A DNA stretch of 64,000 nt, taken from contig JAKTNV010000194.1 of assembly GCA_022747635.1 (NCBI GenBank), positions 1-64,000 on the forward strand, in the 5' to 3' direction. Every line of letters begins with the position of its first letter. Within the stretch, counting starts at the first letter, position 1. Position numbers and translations under genes: made by a program. Origin of the DNA: Hetaerina americana (lineage: Eukaryota; Arthropoda; Insecta; Odonata; Calopterygidae). The notes beneath the pieces are model-generated. The model saw only the letters and a program-made list of their open reading frames with translations, was not told the DNA's origin and made no database searches. Below are positions 1-8,743 of the stretch, in pieces.

Positions 1-585
1 CGATTCGTGCTAGTGCGCAATCCAAGAACCATGCAAGAGGCTGAGGAATTTGCTAACCTAGAGGAATTCAATACTCGTAATCACTCAGGCGTTAGGGAAG
101 TAAACTTCTTGCAGAACCATGACTTTGGTATGCCCGTGCGCAGTCCTAACGTGAAGACGACGACAACCTTTCCGTACAGTGACCCGACACGATATTTCAC
201 AACGAGCCATGTTCAACCCCGCCTCGAGCCAATCTTAAACCCCACTGTGAGCCCTAGTCTTTCGGATCAAGTGCACGCAATCCAGACAAATGTACACACG
301 AAGCCTCCACAGTCTACACTGCCGGTGGGTGGAGGGAACGTAAGTCATGCGCCTCGGAATTGTAATTACTGTAAAAAGGTGGGACACATCGCGCGCTATT
401 GCCGTACAAAACCCCGCGCATGTTATAACTGTGGGGAAGGGAGCCATGTCAGTAAAGATTGCCCTCTGATGATTTGCGGCGTGTGCAAGAGAGCGGGCCA
501 TCGCCCGATAGATTGTCCCACCCCCACCCAAAGGCGAGATCAGGGAAACGCGGCCACCCCGGCCGGCAGGTCGGGGACGAATTAG
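1..585 (+). CDS. gag: Gypsy-1 Gag, C-terminal part with three zinc knuckles (cut by window edge)
   Basis: C-terminal part of the structural Gag protein of an LTR retrotransposon. The frame is open from base 1, so the start lies outside the window. Three cysteine-histidine knuckles follow one another near the end: CNYCKKVGHIARYC, CYNCGEGSHVSKDC and a variant CGVCKRAGHRPIDC. They are expected to bind genomic RNA during particle assembly. The ORF stops with TAG at 583-585 and overlaps pol by about 127 bases in the -1 frame, the usual Gypsy gag-pol layout. I saw no canonical slippery heptamer in the overlap. In copy B (25,011-25,589) the N-terminal half lies just upstream in a different frame, so a frame break sits at about base 1-13 of this copy too. 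Confidence 0.9.
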   Translation, partial: RFVLVRNPRTMQEAEEFANLEEFNTRNHSGVREVNFLQNHDFGMPVRSPNVKTTTTFPYSDPTRYFTTSHVQPRLEPILNPTVSPSLSDQVHAIQTNVHTKPPQSTLPVGGGNVSHAPRNCNYCKKVGHIARYCRTKPRACYNCGEGSHVSKDCPLMICGVCKRAGHRPIDCPTPTQRRDQGNAATPAGRSGTN

Positions 586-2642
586 TGCTCGTCGTAGCAC
601 CAGAAGTCGGCTTGACGGTCTCGGTTACAGTACTAGGTAGAGTGTATTCCTTTTTAGTGGATACCGGTGCCGCTGTGAGTATTATGCAGAGTACAAGTTT
701 CCCTTTTGGAAACCTAAAAATTGACGACTATTCCTCCCCTGTGAGAAGTGCCTCCGACCATGCGCTCGCCACATTAGGGCAAGGCAACATACCTTTCATT
801 ATCGATGGAGAAGTTTACCCTCACGATACATTGATTGCAAATCTAGGGAAAGTACCGTATGACGGTATCCTCGGACTAGACTTCATGGTAAAATACGGAA
901 GTAGCATTTCGAGCGGAGAAGGTAAAATGAAAATAACAGAAGGGCACGAAACCATGTTAAAATCAGGTTACTCAAAACAGAAAATTTCCGCTGTATTTTT
1001 AGAGGACATAATTTCATGTGATGATATCCAAGCAGTGCCTAAAACACCGAGTAATGAATCTTTCAAAGAGGATAACGCCAGCAGAAGCTCAAAGGATAAA
1101 GTGAATGATGGACTCGTGGCTGTTGATGATTCGCTTAATATTAATTGGGAAGAGTTGAGTGATGATATATTAGTGCCGTCAGGAATCGAAGTCACAAGCA
1201 CCGGTTTGCTTGGGGACATTTTTGGGGATACTGAAGATGTCTTGGTTGAGGCCACTCACTCTAGCGGGACAGAAGGACGAGTAACCTGTACGCGAGAAAT
1301 TTTTAATGGAGCAAATCTAACTGTTGGGCAGAAAGGCGAATGTAAAACGTCAGTTGTTGAAAGCGATCCATCCGTAGTCCATGCAGAAAGTAATTGCGGG
1401 ACAGAAGGACGAGTAACCTGTACGCAAGAGAAAGCGTCGCATGAAGCTACATTTGTTGATACAATTAAAATTCCTCCACGCTCGGTTATGTTGACGAGTA
1501 CAAAGATTCAGGACTATTATGGCGAGGATATTATTCAGGGAAGGGAGGGAGATGTATTAATACTTCCAGTTCTAGCAACCGTCTCCCCCGATGGTGTAAT
1601 ACCTTTGTTGTTGTGTAACACACGGCCCGAACCAAAGATGTTAAGAAAAGGGTCCTTATACAGTTTCAACATTTTTTCAGAAAGTCATGAATTACTAGCT
1701 GTAAATTCGATTGAAACAGAAACCCCAGAAATGTGGCCCGAGCACCACTCCACCGCTGAGTTACTGTTACTATTCTCGTTTTCTGATACTCCAAATGAAG
1801 CGGCTGACTCTTTAAAGCAACTTTTACTAGAGTATGCAGATATTTTTATCCACGGGGATATTAAATTGGGATGCACCAACCTGGTACAGCACACCATAGA
1901 TGTGGGAGATTCCAAACCCATTAAAAAGTCTCCATATCGCGTCCCTCATTCTCAAAGAGAAGCTCTTAAGGAGGCCATCGGGGATATGCTTGATCAGCGA
2001 GTCATATCTCCATCTACCAGTCCATGGTCTGCTCCTCTGATTCTTGTAAAGAAAAAGCATGTTCCAGGCGAACCTGTCAAGTATAGGCCTTGCTTTGACT
2101 ATCGCGCTCTGAACGCCGTCACTAGAAAGGAAGTATTTCCACTGCCAAATATGGACGAAATATTCGATCAGTTAGGAGGGACAAAATATTTCAGTTGCCT
2201 AGATTTATCGCAAGGTTACTGGCAAGTTGAAGTAGACGAAAAAAACAGGGCACAAACCGCTTTTAGCACTCCAGACGGACACTACGAGTGCAACAGGATG
2301 GCATTCGGCCTTTCGAACGCGCCTTCCACATTCATGCGTCTTATGACAACCGTACTAGATGGAATGATCAATCGAGGAGTTTTGTTCCATCTCGACGACA
2401 TATTACGGCATGATGAGAGCATGGAAAAACACATACTAGGCTTGAGAGAAATTTTTTCAAGACTGAGGAAAGCGAATTTGAAACTGAAACCACAAAAATG
2501 TGAATTCTTCCAAACACGAGTGAAATTCCTCGGTCACGTCGTTTCCGCTAATGGGTTGGAACCCGATGAAGAAAAAATACATGCAATAAGCAGTTTTCAG
2601 CACCACGTAACGTTAAGCAACTGTAATCGTTCCTTGGGTTAG
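459..2642 (+). pseudogene. pol: Gypsy-1 Pol, first part: protease and reverse transcriptase
   Basis: Aspartic protease followed by reverse transcriptase of a Gypsy (Metaviridae-type) element. The protease active site is DTGAAVSIM (about residue 68). A long acidic linker follows, then RT from about residue 460 with YRPCFDYRALN and the palm motif LDLSQGYWQ. The catalytic box, normally YxDD, reads HLDD (codons 2,388-2,399); copy B has the same change. The frame ends at 2,642 where RT should continue into the connection domain. The continuation lies in another frame, which also contains a TAA at 2,624-2,626. Both lesions are shared with copy B, so they predate the duplication. Polymerase activity is unlikely. 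The family assignment is firm. Confidence 0.93.
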
Positions 2643-4678
2643 TGGGATATTACAGGAAATTTATTTTGCATTTTGCTCAATTTTGGAGTCCTCTTACCTC
2701 GCTAACAAGGAAGGATACGGAGTTTATTTGGGAAAGAGAGCAACAAGAATCTTTTGAAAAATTAAGGGCTTGTCTCACGAGTCAACCTGTATTGCGATTC
2801 CCTGACTTTTCGAAAGAATTCATTTTGACCACTGACGCTTCTTCCGTGGCGATTGGAGGAGTGCTGTTGCAGAATTTTGAAGATGGCGAGCATATGATAG
2901 CATGCGCCAGCAAGCAGTTGACACAGCAGCAAAAAGCATACTCCGCCACTGAACTTGAGTGTTTGGCGGTCGTACATATGATTAGAAAGTTCAGAGTATA
3001 TCTTTTAGGCCGTCCGTTCACTTTAATCACTGATCATAGCCCGCTCCGATGGCTACTTGCCCTTTCCGAGCCGAAACCCAGACTTGCTAGGTGGATAATG
3101 GAGCTCACCGAATACTCGTTTACAATAAAGTACAAAGCAGGAAAAGATATTCCGCACGTAGACGCTCTCTCCCGCGCAGTGAACCCAATAGTAAATGCCC
3201 TCCATCAAGACACGGAATACGAGCCAGTTTGGGATAAAACCAAGATTGCGCAAGAACAGTCAATTTGTCCGGAACTTCGACCACTGCGTACGCTAGCGGA
3301 AGAACGAAACCCCAACTATCTCTTAGACGAGCATGGAGTACTCTATAAAATCCACGTTAAGACCCCCGATCCACTATACACCATCTGTGCACCCGTAAGC
3401 ATGAGAGATTACATATTACAAAGATGCCATGACAGCCCCCTTGCAGGACATCTAGGAATAGACAAAACATTAAATATTTTGCAAAGACATTTTAATTGGC
3501 CCGGGCTTTACGCCGACACTCGAAATTACCTTAGTAATTGCGTGAGCTGCAAGAAACGAAAGGGAAGAAAGGAAAGAATACCTATTCAACCTGTCACCGA
3601 AGCGTCACATCCGTTCGAGAAAATTGCTTTGGATATAATTGGTCCATTAAAAGTATCCAATAGAGGCAATCGCTACATACTATCATGTCAAGATTATCTT
3701 ACGAGATATCCGGAGGCCATACCTATCATCGATCAATCCGCAGAAACTGTAGCTCGAGCCTTCGTAGAGCAGATCATTTGCCGTCATGGGGTGCCAGCCA
3801 CCCTTCTCACTGACAGAGGTGCCAATTTCACATCACAGCGTATGAGTCGAATTTGTGATCTATTGAAAGTAAAGACAATTTTTACCTCCCCTTACAATCC
3901 CGCTTCCAATGGTAGGCTGGAGAGCGCGCACCAATCTTTTGCCGCCGTTATTTCTCACTATGTCAACCAAGACCACTCGGATTGGAACGATCAACTAAAT
4001 TTTGCATTATTTGTGTACAGAAATAGCAAACATCGAATCACAGAGCAAACTCCTGCTTACCTTTTATATGGGAGGGAATTGGATATGCCTTGGGATGATG
4101 TCTTACGACCCCTCCTACCGTGTTACACGGAGGTACCCCCGTACGATCACGTTTTGCAACGCCGGCTCCAAATCGCGCGCGCGCAAGCGGCAGAGAATAA
4201 CCAGCGTAACATACAAAATGAGCATTATAAATACAATAGGAACTTACGGTTGCCGCCTATTCTTAACGGGCAACTCGTGTTGCTGCGCAACTTGGTACTT
4301 ACGCCCGGGCAGTCAAAAAAGTTTCCTTCGAGGTGGGTTGGCCCCTACAAGGTAGTCAAAGTTAGAAGTAAGGTGACCTTTGACACTGAGAATATCCGGG
4401 ACGGGAGGATTCTGACAGCGCACCACAGGAATTTGCTTCCACAACCACCAGAGCCCGAACCGCCACCTAATTACGCACAAGCAGGACGCGTGATTGACGA
4501 GTTCGAGACTGAGCAAGGCGCCCAGACCAACCATAATCAAGTCCACATTCCGCAGCCAGATAAAATAAACAATGGTTCACCGACCGACCCTCCTCAAGGG
4601 CAAAATCTCCAAAATCATCCTCCATCGTCAGAAATATTTTATGACTTGCGGCCCCTGCCCGGGAGGATACGCTCTTAA
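2642..4678 (+). pseudogene. pol: Gypsy-1 Pol, second part: RNase H and integrase
   Basis: Continuation of Pol after the frame break. RNase H residues are recognisable (LTTDAS, ATELEC, ITDHSPLRWL). The integrase has an HHCC zinc-binding region (about 3,420-3,555, ending CVSCKKRKG) and a DDE core: an aspartate in ALDIIGPL, LLTDRGANFTS and the glutamate in NGRLESAH. The C-terminal module FPSRWVGPYKV is the GPY/F motif of chromovirus- and errantivirus-type integrases. No chromodomain follows; the tail is proline-rich. The ORF is uninterrupted to its stop at 4,676-4,678. In the full element this would be part of one Pol polyprotein, so it is an orphaned half here. Confidence 0.93.
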
Positions 4679-4716
4679 TTCACCCTACTTCCCTCCCTTG
4701 TATCTGCCTATTAGGT

Positions 4717-5712
4717 ATGGCCCGAGTAATAGCAGTAAGACAATTGCTACGGAGAAAGAAGGTAGCAAGGAAGATCAAAGAATTGTTTGGCGAGACACCT
4801 CCAATCTACGACCGCCTTCCGGCGGCCGATGGCCATTCCTGGTGGGATGAAAGCCCACCACTTTCGCCTCCAGCCCAGGCGGATGGACCACCGCCCACAC
4901 CGGGTCGCTTCCCTTCTCCCGTGCGACAACACCTGGGTGGCGGTGATGAGTATTGGAGTGCCTTCCGGTATCTACAGCATGGGGAAGGGCAACGCAGCCA
5001 GCCAATGTATTCCGCAGGAGATGGAGAGGGTCTAGCTCCAGCGTCACCAACCCAGGGAAGAAACTACTCCTGGTGGGATGAAACCCCACCGTTTTCGCTT
5101 CCAGCCCAGGCGGATGGACCACCGCCCACACCGGGTCGCTTCCCTTCTCCCGTGCAACAACACCTGGGTGGCGGTGATGAGTATTGGAGTGCCTTCCGGT
5201 ATCTACAGCATGGGGAAGGGCAACGCAGCCAGCCAATGTATTCCGCAGGAGATGGAGAGGGTCTAGCTCCAGCGTCACCAACCCAGGGAAGAAACTACTC
5301 CTGGTGGGATGAAACCCCACCGTTTTCGCCTCCAGCCCAGGCGGATGGACCGCCACCCACGCCGGGTCGCAGTCTCTCAACACCGGAGATCCCGCCCAAC
5401 GAAGAGAGAGGAGGGGATTCCTCTCCTGCCTCCTCACCCTTCGACGGACAAAGCAGTCCACCAACCGCTGTCGTGGAAGCCGGTGAATACTTCACAAACT
5501 CCAACTTGCCCCCCCTCCCCATTGTGTTCAAAACTGCAGTTTCAAATTTAACATTGGAAGATTCAGCGCCTCGTCCCCCAGCCGGAATTGAAAAAAGGAG
5601 GGAATACCCCCCGTCGCGGAAAGAGCATAAGCGTAGGCGACGTATTCTCAATAAAAGACGGAAAAGACAATTAATCCAACAAAATAAAGGAGATCGCGAG
5701 ATCGCCATGTGA
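4717..5712 (+). CDS. Accessory ORF between pol and env: Pro/Trp repeats with Arg-rich tail
   Basis: A 331-aa ORF starts 39 bases after the pol stop. The N-terminus is basic (RRKKVARKIKELF). The middle is 2.3 copies of a 77-residue unit opening SWWDE(S/T)PP and containing PAQADGPPPTPGR. The C-terminal 35 residues are strongly basic (KEHKRRRRILNKRRKRQ). I know no domain of this kind, and errantiviruses I can recall have only gag, pol and env. Copy B (29,721-30,485) keeps the frame open although it has one repeat unit fewer; the difference is exactly 231 bases, a multiple of three. The arginine cluster suggests nuclear or RNA binding, which is inference only. It could also be a first coding exon or leader of a spliced env product. 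Confidence 0.6.
   Translation: MARVIAVRQLLRRKKVARKIKELFGETPPIYDRLPAADGHSWWDESPPLSPPAQADGPPPTPGRFPSPVRQHLGGGDEYWSAFRYLQHGEGQRSQPMYSAGDGEGLAPASPTQGRNYSWWDETPPFSLPAQADGPPPTPGRFPSPVQQHLGGGDEYWSAFRYLQHGEGQRSQPMYSAGDGEGLAPASPTQGRNYSWWDETPPFSPPAQADGPPPTPGRSLSTPEIPPNEERGGDSSPASSPFDGQSSPPTAVVEAGEYFTNSNLPPLPIVFKTAVSNLTLEDSAPRPPAGIEKRREYPPSRKEHKRRRRILNKRRKRQLIQQNKGDREIAM
4837..5367 (+). repeat. 231-bp in-frame tandem repeat inside the accessory ORF
   Basis: Two full units (from 4,837 and 5,068) and a partial third (from 5,299) repeat with very few differences, for example an Arg/Gln change after SPV and Pro/Leu before AQADG. Each unit encodes 77 residues beginning SWWDE. Block B has one full unit plus the partial one. 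Confidence 0.95.
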
Positions 5713-5754
5713 GCTCTGCGACCGCATTAACTATATATTCTAATCTAACCTTTA

Positions 5755-5777
5755 ATTTCCTCCTTATAGAAACCATG
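5755..5777 (+). promoter_or_regulatory. Candidate 3' splice site just before the env start codon
   Basis: A pyrimidine-rich stretch (tttcctccttatag) ends in AG at 5,768-5,769, only five bases before an ATG (5,775) with a good context (accATGg). Retroviral and errantiviral env genes are normally expressed from a spliced subgenomic RNA, and this is where the acceptor would be expected. The same sequence is intact in copy B. I did not identify the matching donor. Confidence 0.55.
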
Positions 5778-6050
5778 GAACTCCTTACCGTACAGACTGT
5801 GTGTCTAGTGACAATAGGACTGTTGAGTGGAGCAAACACCTCTGGTCTGCTTTTCGTCCCGAAAGGACCATTGTACTTGATAGTGAGTGAATGGATAGTG
5901 AACATAGACCTTCACATACCTCAGCTAACAGCTGCAGTGGACATAGTTAAACGACAGAACACCCAATTCCATGAGATTAATTTAAAATTAACAGCACAAC
6001 CAAACGCGAGCATGTTTTTTCACTTTGCTAATATCTCTTTTCTAATATGA
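5775..6050 (+). pseudogene. env: Gypsy-1 env-like gene, N-terminal piece with signal peptide
   Basis: The start is taken at the ATG at 5,775, directly after the candidate splice acceptor; the frame upstream to 5,709 has no ATG. The first 20 or so residues are hydrophobic and end in a small-residue region, as in a signal peptide. The rest is extracellular-like with one N-linked glycosylation motif near the end. The frame stops at 6,050 and the rest of the protein continues in a different frame from about 6,092. The same break is in copy B. Assignment to env rests mainly on position and on the following ORF. Confidence 0.7.
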
Positions 6051-6091
6051 TTTGCTATATCTAACAAAGTGTACGGTTCAACTTAAACAAT

Positions 6092-7264
6092 TTGGAAAGG
6101 CAATTAGAAATGTTAATTGGAGCCACCGAAGCAACTCGTAAGGGCAGAGGATTGTTTGACGTGGTCGGTTACGGACTGCATTACTTTACAGGCACGGCGA
6201 CCGACCATCAGATACAAACATTAGATAAGAAAATAGAAGGGTTATCCATTCGCACCGAACATGCCCTAAATGCGCGATATACATTTCTGTCCAACGCATC
6301 CAATACACTTAAAAGACATGATTTCTTCGACAGGGAAAGCCATAGAACTCATGCAAAAAAAAATATAGAAAAGAGTATCAAAGCATATACTGAGACTATA
6401 GCTTCAACAAAATACGCTTTTAAAGTATTCAGCTACAGCCATACCGCTTTTATTGCCCTCACTCGCCACATCGCTGAACTGCAACATGAGATAGACCTTG
6501 TCAAGGCTAAAGTGCGACTCGCCGAGGCTGGGAAGTCAATACCTTCCCTACTCCCTCCCAGCCAGTTCCAGGGTATCCTGAAAAGTATTTCCGGAGCGCT
6601 GCTGCCCGATTGGTCGCTCCCCCGCGATCTGGACCACAAAATCGCGATCATGTACGACATTGCTAGCGTGAGAGTGATCCGGCGGCTGGGCGACATCAAA
6701 TTACTCATAATACTGCCGTTGACGCAAAAGGGAATGAGTTTCAAGGTGTTGCGAGCGCTACCTTTCCCGACCACCGATGGTGGGAATAAATCTGTCCTCA
6801 TACAGCCTGACTCGCCTTATCTGGCCGTCTCAACGGAACAGAGCAACTTTGTACTCTTACCCTACGACTACTCACAGCAATGTAGAACTGAAAGCATGAT
6901 CGTGTTTCCTCAGGCTTACCCAATACTAACTCATAACTCCCGCTCCTGTAACATTGCCATTTTTCTCCGGAAAACAAAACTCATAAAGCAGAACTGCCAG
7001 ATAGGATTAGCTCAGTCTCCATTTGCAATGTTTATCAAGGGCGAAACGCCTGAAAAGTGGCGCTTTAGCCTCAGTAGCGTCACCGAATTAACTATCGACT
7101 GCCCTCAACAATACTCCAAGTTATCCATCAGTAAGCAAGGCACCCTAACTCTTGCATCTGGGTGTTCGGCCAGCGATGGAGTACATTACATACCCACCTT
7201 AACTGAATTCCAAAGTGTAAGTACTTCCTTGCAAACAAATATTTCCACTGCCAATGATAAATGA
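6092..7264 (+). pseudogene. env: Gypsy-1 env-like gene, main part (baculovirus F-type fusion protein)
   Basis: A 390-aa frame that looks like the F-type envelope fusion protein of errantiviruses and baculoviruses. About 20 residues in is a basic RxxR-like cleavage motif, followed at once by a glycine-rich hydrophobic segment of the fusion-peptide kind (GLFDVVGYG). A long helical region (AEAGKSIP area) and a cysteine-bearing ectodomain follow. A start is not expected here; this is the middle of a broken gene with frame breaks on both sides (about 6,050-6,092 and about 7,255). It is described only as a relic. The call would fail if a profile search found no F/Env similarity. Confidence 0.75.
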
Positions 7265-7490
7265 AAGTGTTATTGATGACCGATACCTGAACCTGGCAAG
7301 TAACGACGCCAACCTTGAGCACCTCTTAAAGTCGATCGCAAAATTAGATACTCATGACGTACCCACCGTATCCCTGTCCGATATAGAAAGAAACGTTAAT
7401 TCCCTGTCCCCCCTGGGTTTGGACATAAAGCGCGCTAATTACGTAGGAATCTCGTCTTTTGTGGTGCTCTTGAGCTCTACCGGATACGCT
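7254..7490 (+). pseudogene. env: Gypsy-1 env-like gene, C-terminal stalk and membrane-like segment
   Basis: After a frame break the env reading continues here: a polar helical stretch and then a short hydrophobic segment (VGISSFVVLLSS, about residues 63-74) in the position of a membrane anchor. The ORF does not end: it runs directly into zinc knuckles of a different Gypsy at about 7,491. The cytoplasmic tail and the 3' LTR of Gypsy-1 are therefore missing. Copy B has the same junction at about 32,263. Confidence 0.6.
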
Positions 7491-8454
7491 GCAAAATGCT
7501 TTTCCTGTGGGTGCGCGGGCCACATAGCTCGCGATTGTCGCTCTAAAACTCGAGCTTGTTTTAACTGCGGAGCAAGGAGACATATTTCCCGAGACTGTCC
7601 CCCGCTATGCATCGGAATATGTAAGGAATTTGGCCCCCTTCCAATTAATTGTCCAGAGCGATCAAACCGAATGGCCTCGGGAAACGGGATGACCCCGACC
7701 AGCGGGTTGGGGAAGACCTCATCCTATCCATCACTCCAGTGAAAGGAATGACGATTAGCGTGCAGATTATAGGAAAATTACGTCACTACCCCTATCCCTC
7801 CGAGTTAACCGATATCATTTAACTCGCCAAGATTATTTCACAAGATATCATGAAGCCTTTACGATTCCAGATCAATCGGCCAAAACAGTAGCAGGATTTT
7901 TTGTCGAGCACGTAATTTGCCGTCAGGGTGTGCTTAAATATTTACTGGCACACAGAAGTGGAAACTTCACTTCGGAACTAATTAAAAACGTTTGCAGGGA
8001 ACTGAAAATAAAATCTATCTTCACTTCTCTCCATATAACCCCACCTCAAATGGTCGTCTAGGGCATGCACACCATTCCTTTGCTTCCGTGACTTCCCATT
8101 ATGCAGCCCAAGACCACTCTGATTGGGACGAACAACTGGGCTTCGCATTGCTCACTTATCGAAAGAGCAAGCACCAAGCAAGCACCAAGTGGTCAAGCAC
8201 GGAAGTTAGTTTCCCGTTGGAGAGGACCCTCCAGAACAGGTAAAGTTAGAAGCTCGGTTACCGCAGACATAGAGGACCTGAAAGACGGAAGAAGTCTCCT
8301 AGCTCATATGCGTAACCTTTTACCCTCACCGCTAGATAATCCCTTACCCCTGTTTTTAGGTGGCGGCATGGCATGGAAGCCCTACAACCATGCACGAGCC
8401 CTCGAAGCAACCGAACCTAAATACAAATTCTCAGTCGTTACCTCCTCTCCGTAA
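7491..8454 (+). pseudogene. Gypsy-3 remnant: gag zinc knuckles joined to integrase end
   Basis: Debris of a second Gypsy element. At 7,491-7,640 two CCHC knuckles (CFSCGCAGHIARDC, CFNCGARRHISRDC) and a damaged third are visible. From about 7,815 the sequence resembles the integrase core in several frames (KTVAGFFVEHVICRQG near 7,880, the NPTSNGRLGHAH region at about 8,040-8,070), then the C-terminal module (KDGRSLLAHMRNLL near 8,280). Protease, RT and RNase H are absent, so a large internal deletion joined gag to integrase. It is related to Gypsy-1 but clearly diverged. Multiple stops and shifts rule out function. Confidence 0.8.
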
Positions 8455-8743
8455 CCCTTGGCAAAACCATCAAACCGAAATCGTGGAGACCCCTCAATCA
8501 TCTCTTACCTCTCCCCCAACCTCCGATCAACACCCTCCGCCACCCTCTGGAGAACACTCTCCCTCAATCAATGACCAATCATCAACCACAAATATAAGAA
8601 CTGCTCCTTTGAACATAATTACGAAACTTCTCTCTCCTACTGACAATAAAACCCTTATTAGCATCATCACCAATGACCTTATACCAGCCCTTCTTCAACT
8701 TGTAAATGGTGCCTTATTCACAAATAAACAACCACTTCCTTAA
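8455..8743 (+). pseudogene. Jockey-1 ORF1, C-terminal remnant (tentative)
   Basis: An open frame reaching back to 8,360 ends at 8,743. It is Pro/Ser/Gln-rich and then has a hydrophobic helical end (NIITKLL ... ALLQLVNGALF). No zinc knuckle remains. The frame ends within a few dozen bases of the recognisable start of a Jockey-type endonuclease, where an ORF1 end is expected, so I read it as the tail of that element's Gag-like ORF1. The similarity is weak and the left part overlaps the Gypsy-3 remnant. Confidence 0.4.

Noticed and set aside
459..585. Canonical -1 slippery heptamer in the gag-pol overlap
   Set aside because: Candidates such as cccaaag are in the wrong register relative to the gag frame; no X-XXY-YYZ site in frame was seen.
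4775..5464. 229-codon minus-strand ORF over the accessory gene
   Set aside because: It is the antisense of the tandem repeat; long only because the repeat keeps all frames open. Loses one unit in block B like the sense ORF and resembles nothing.
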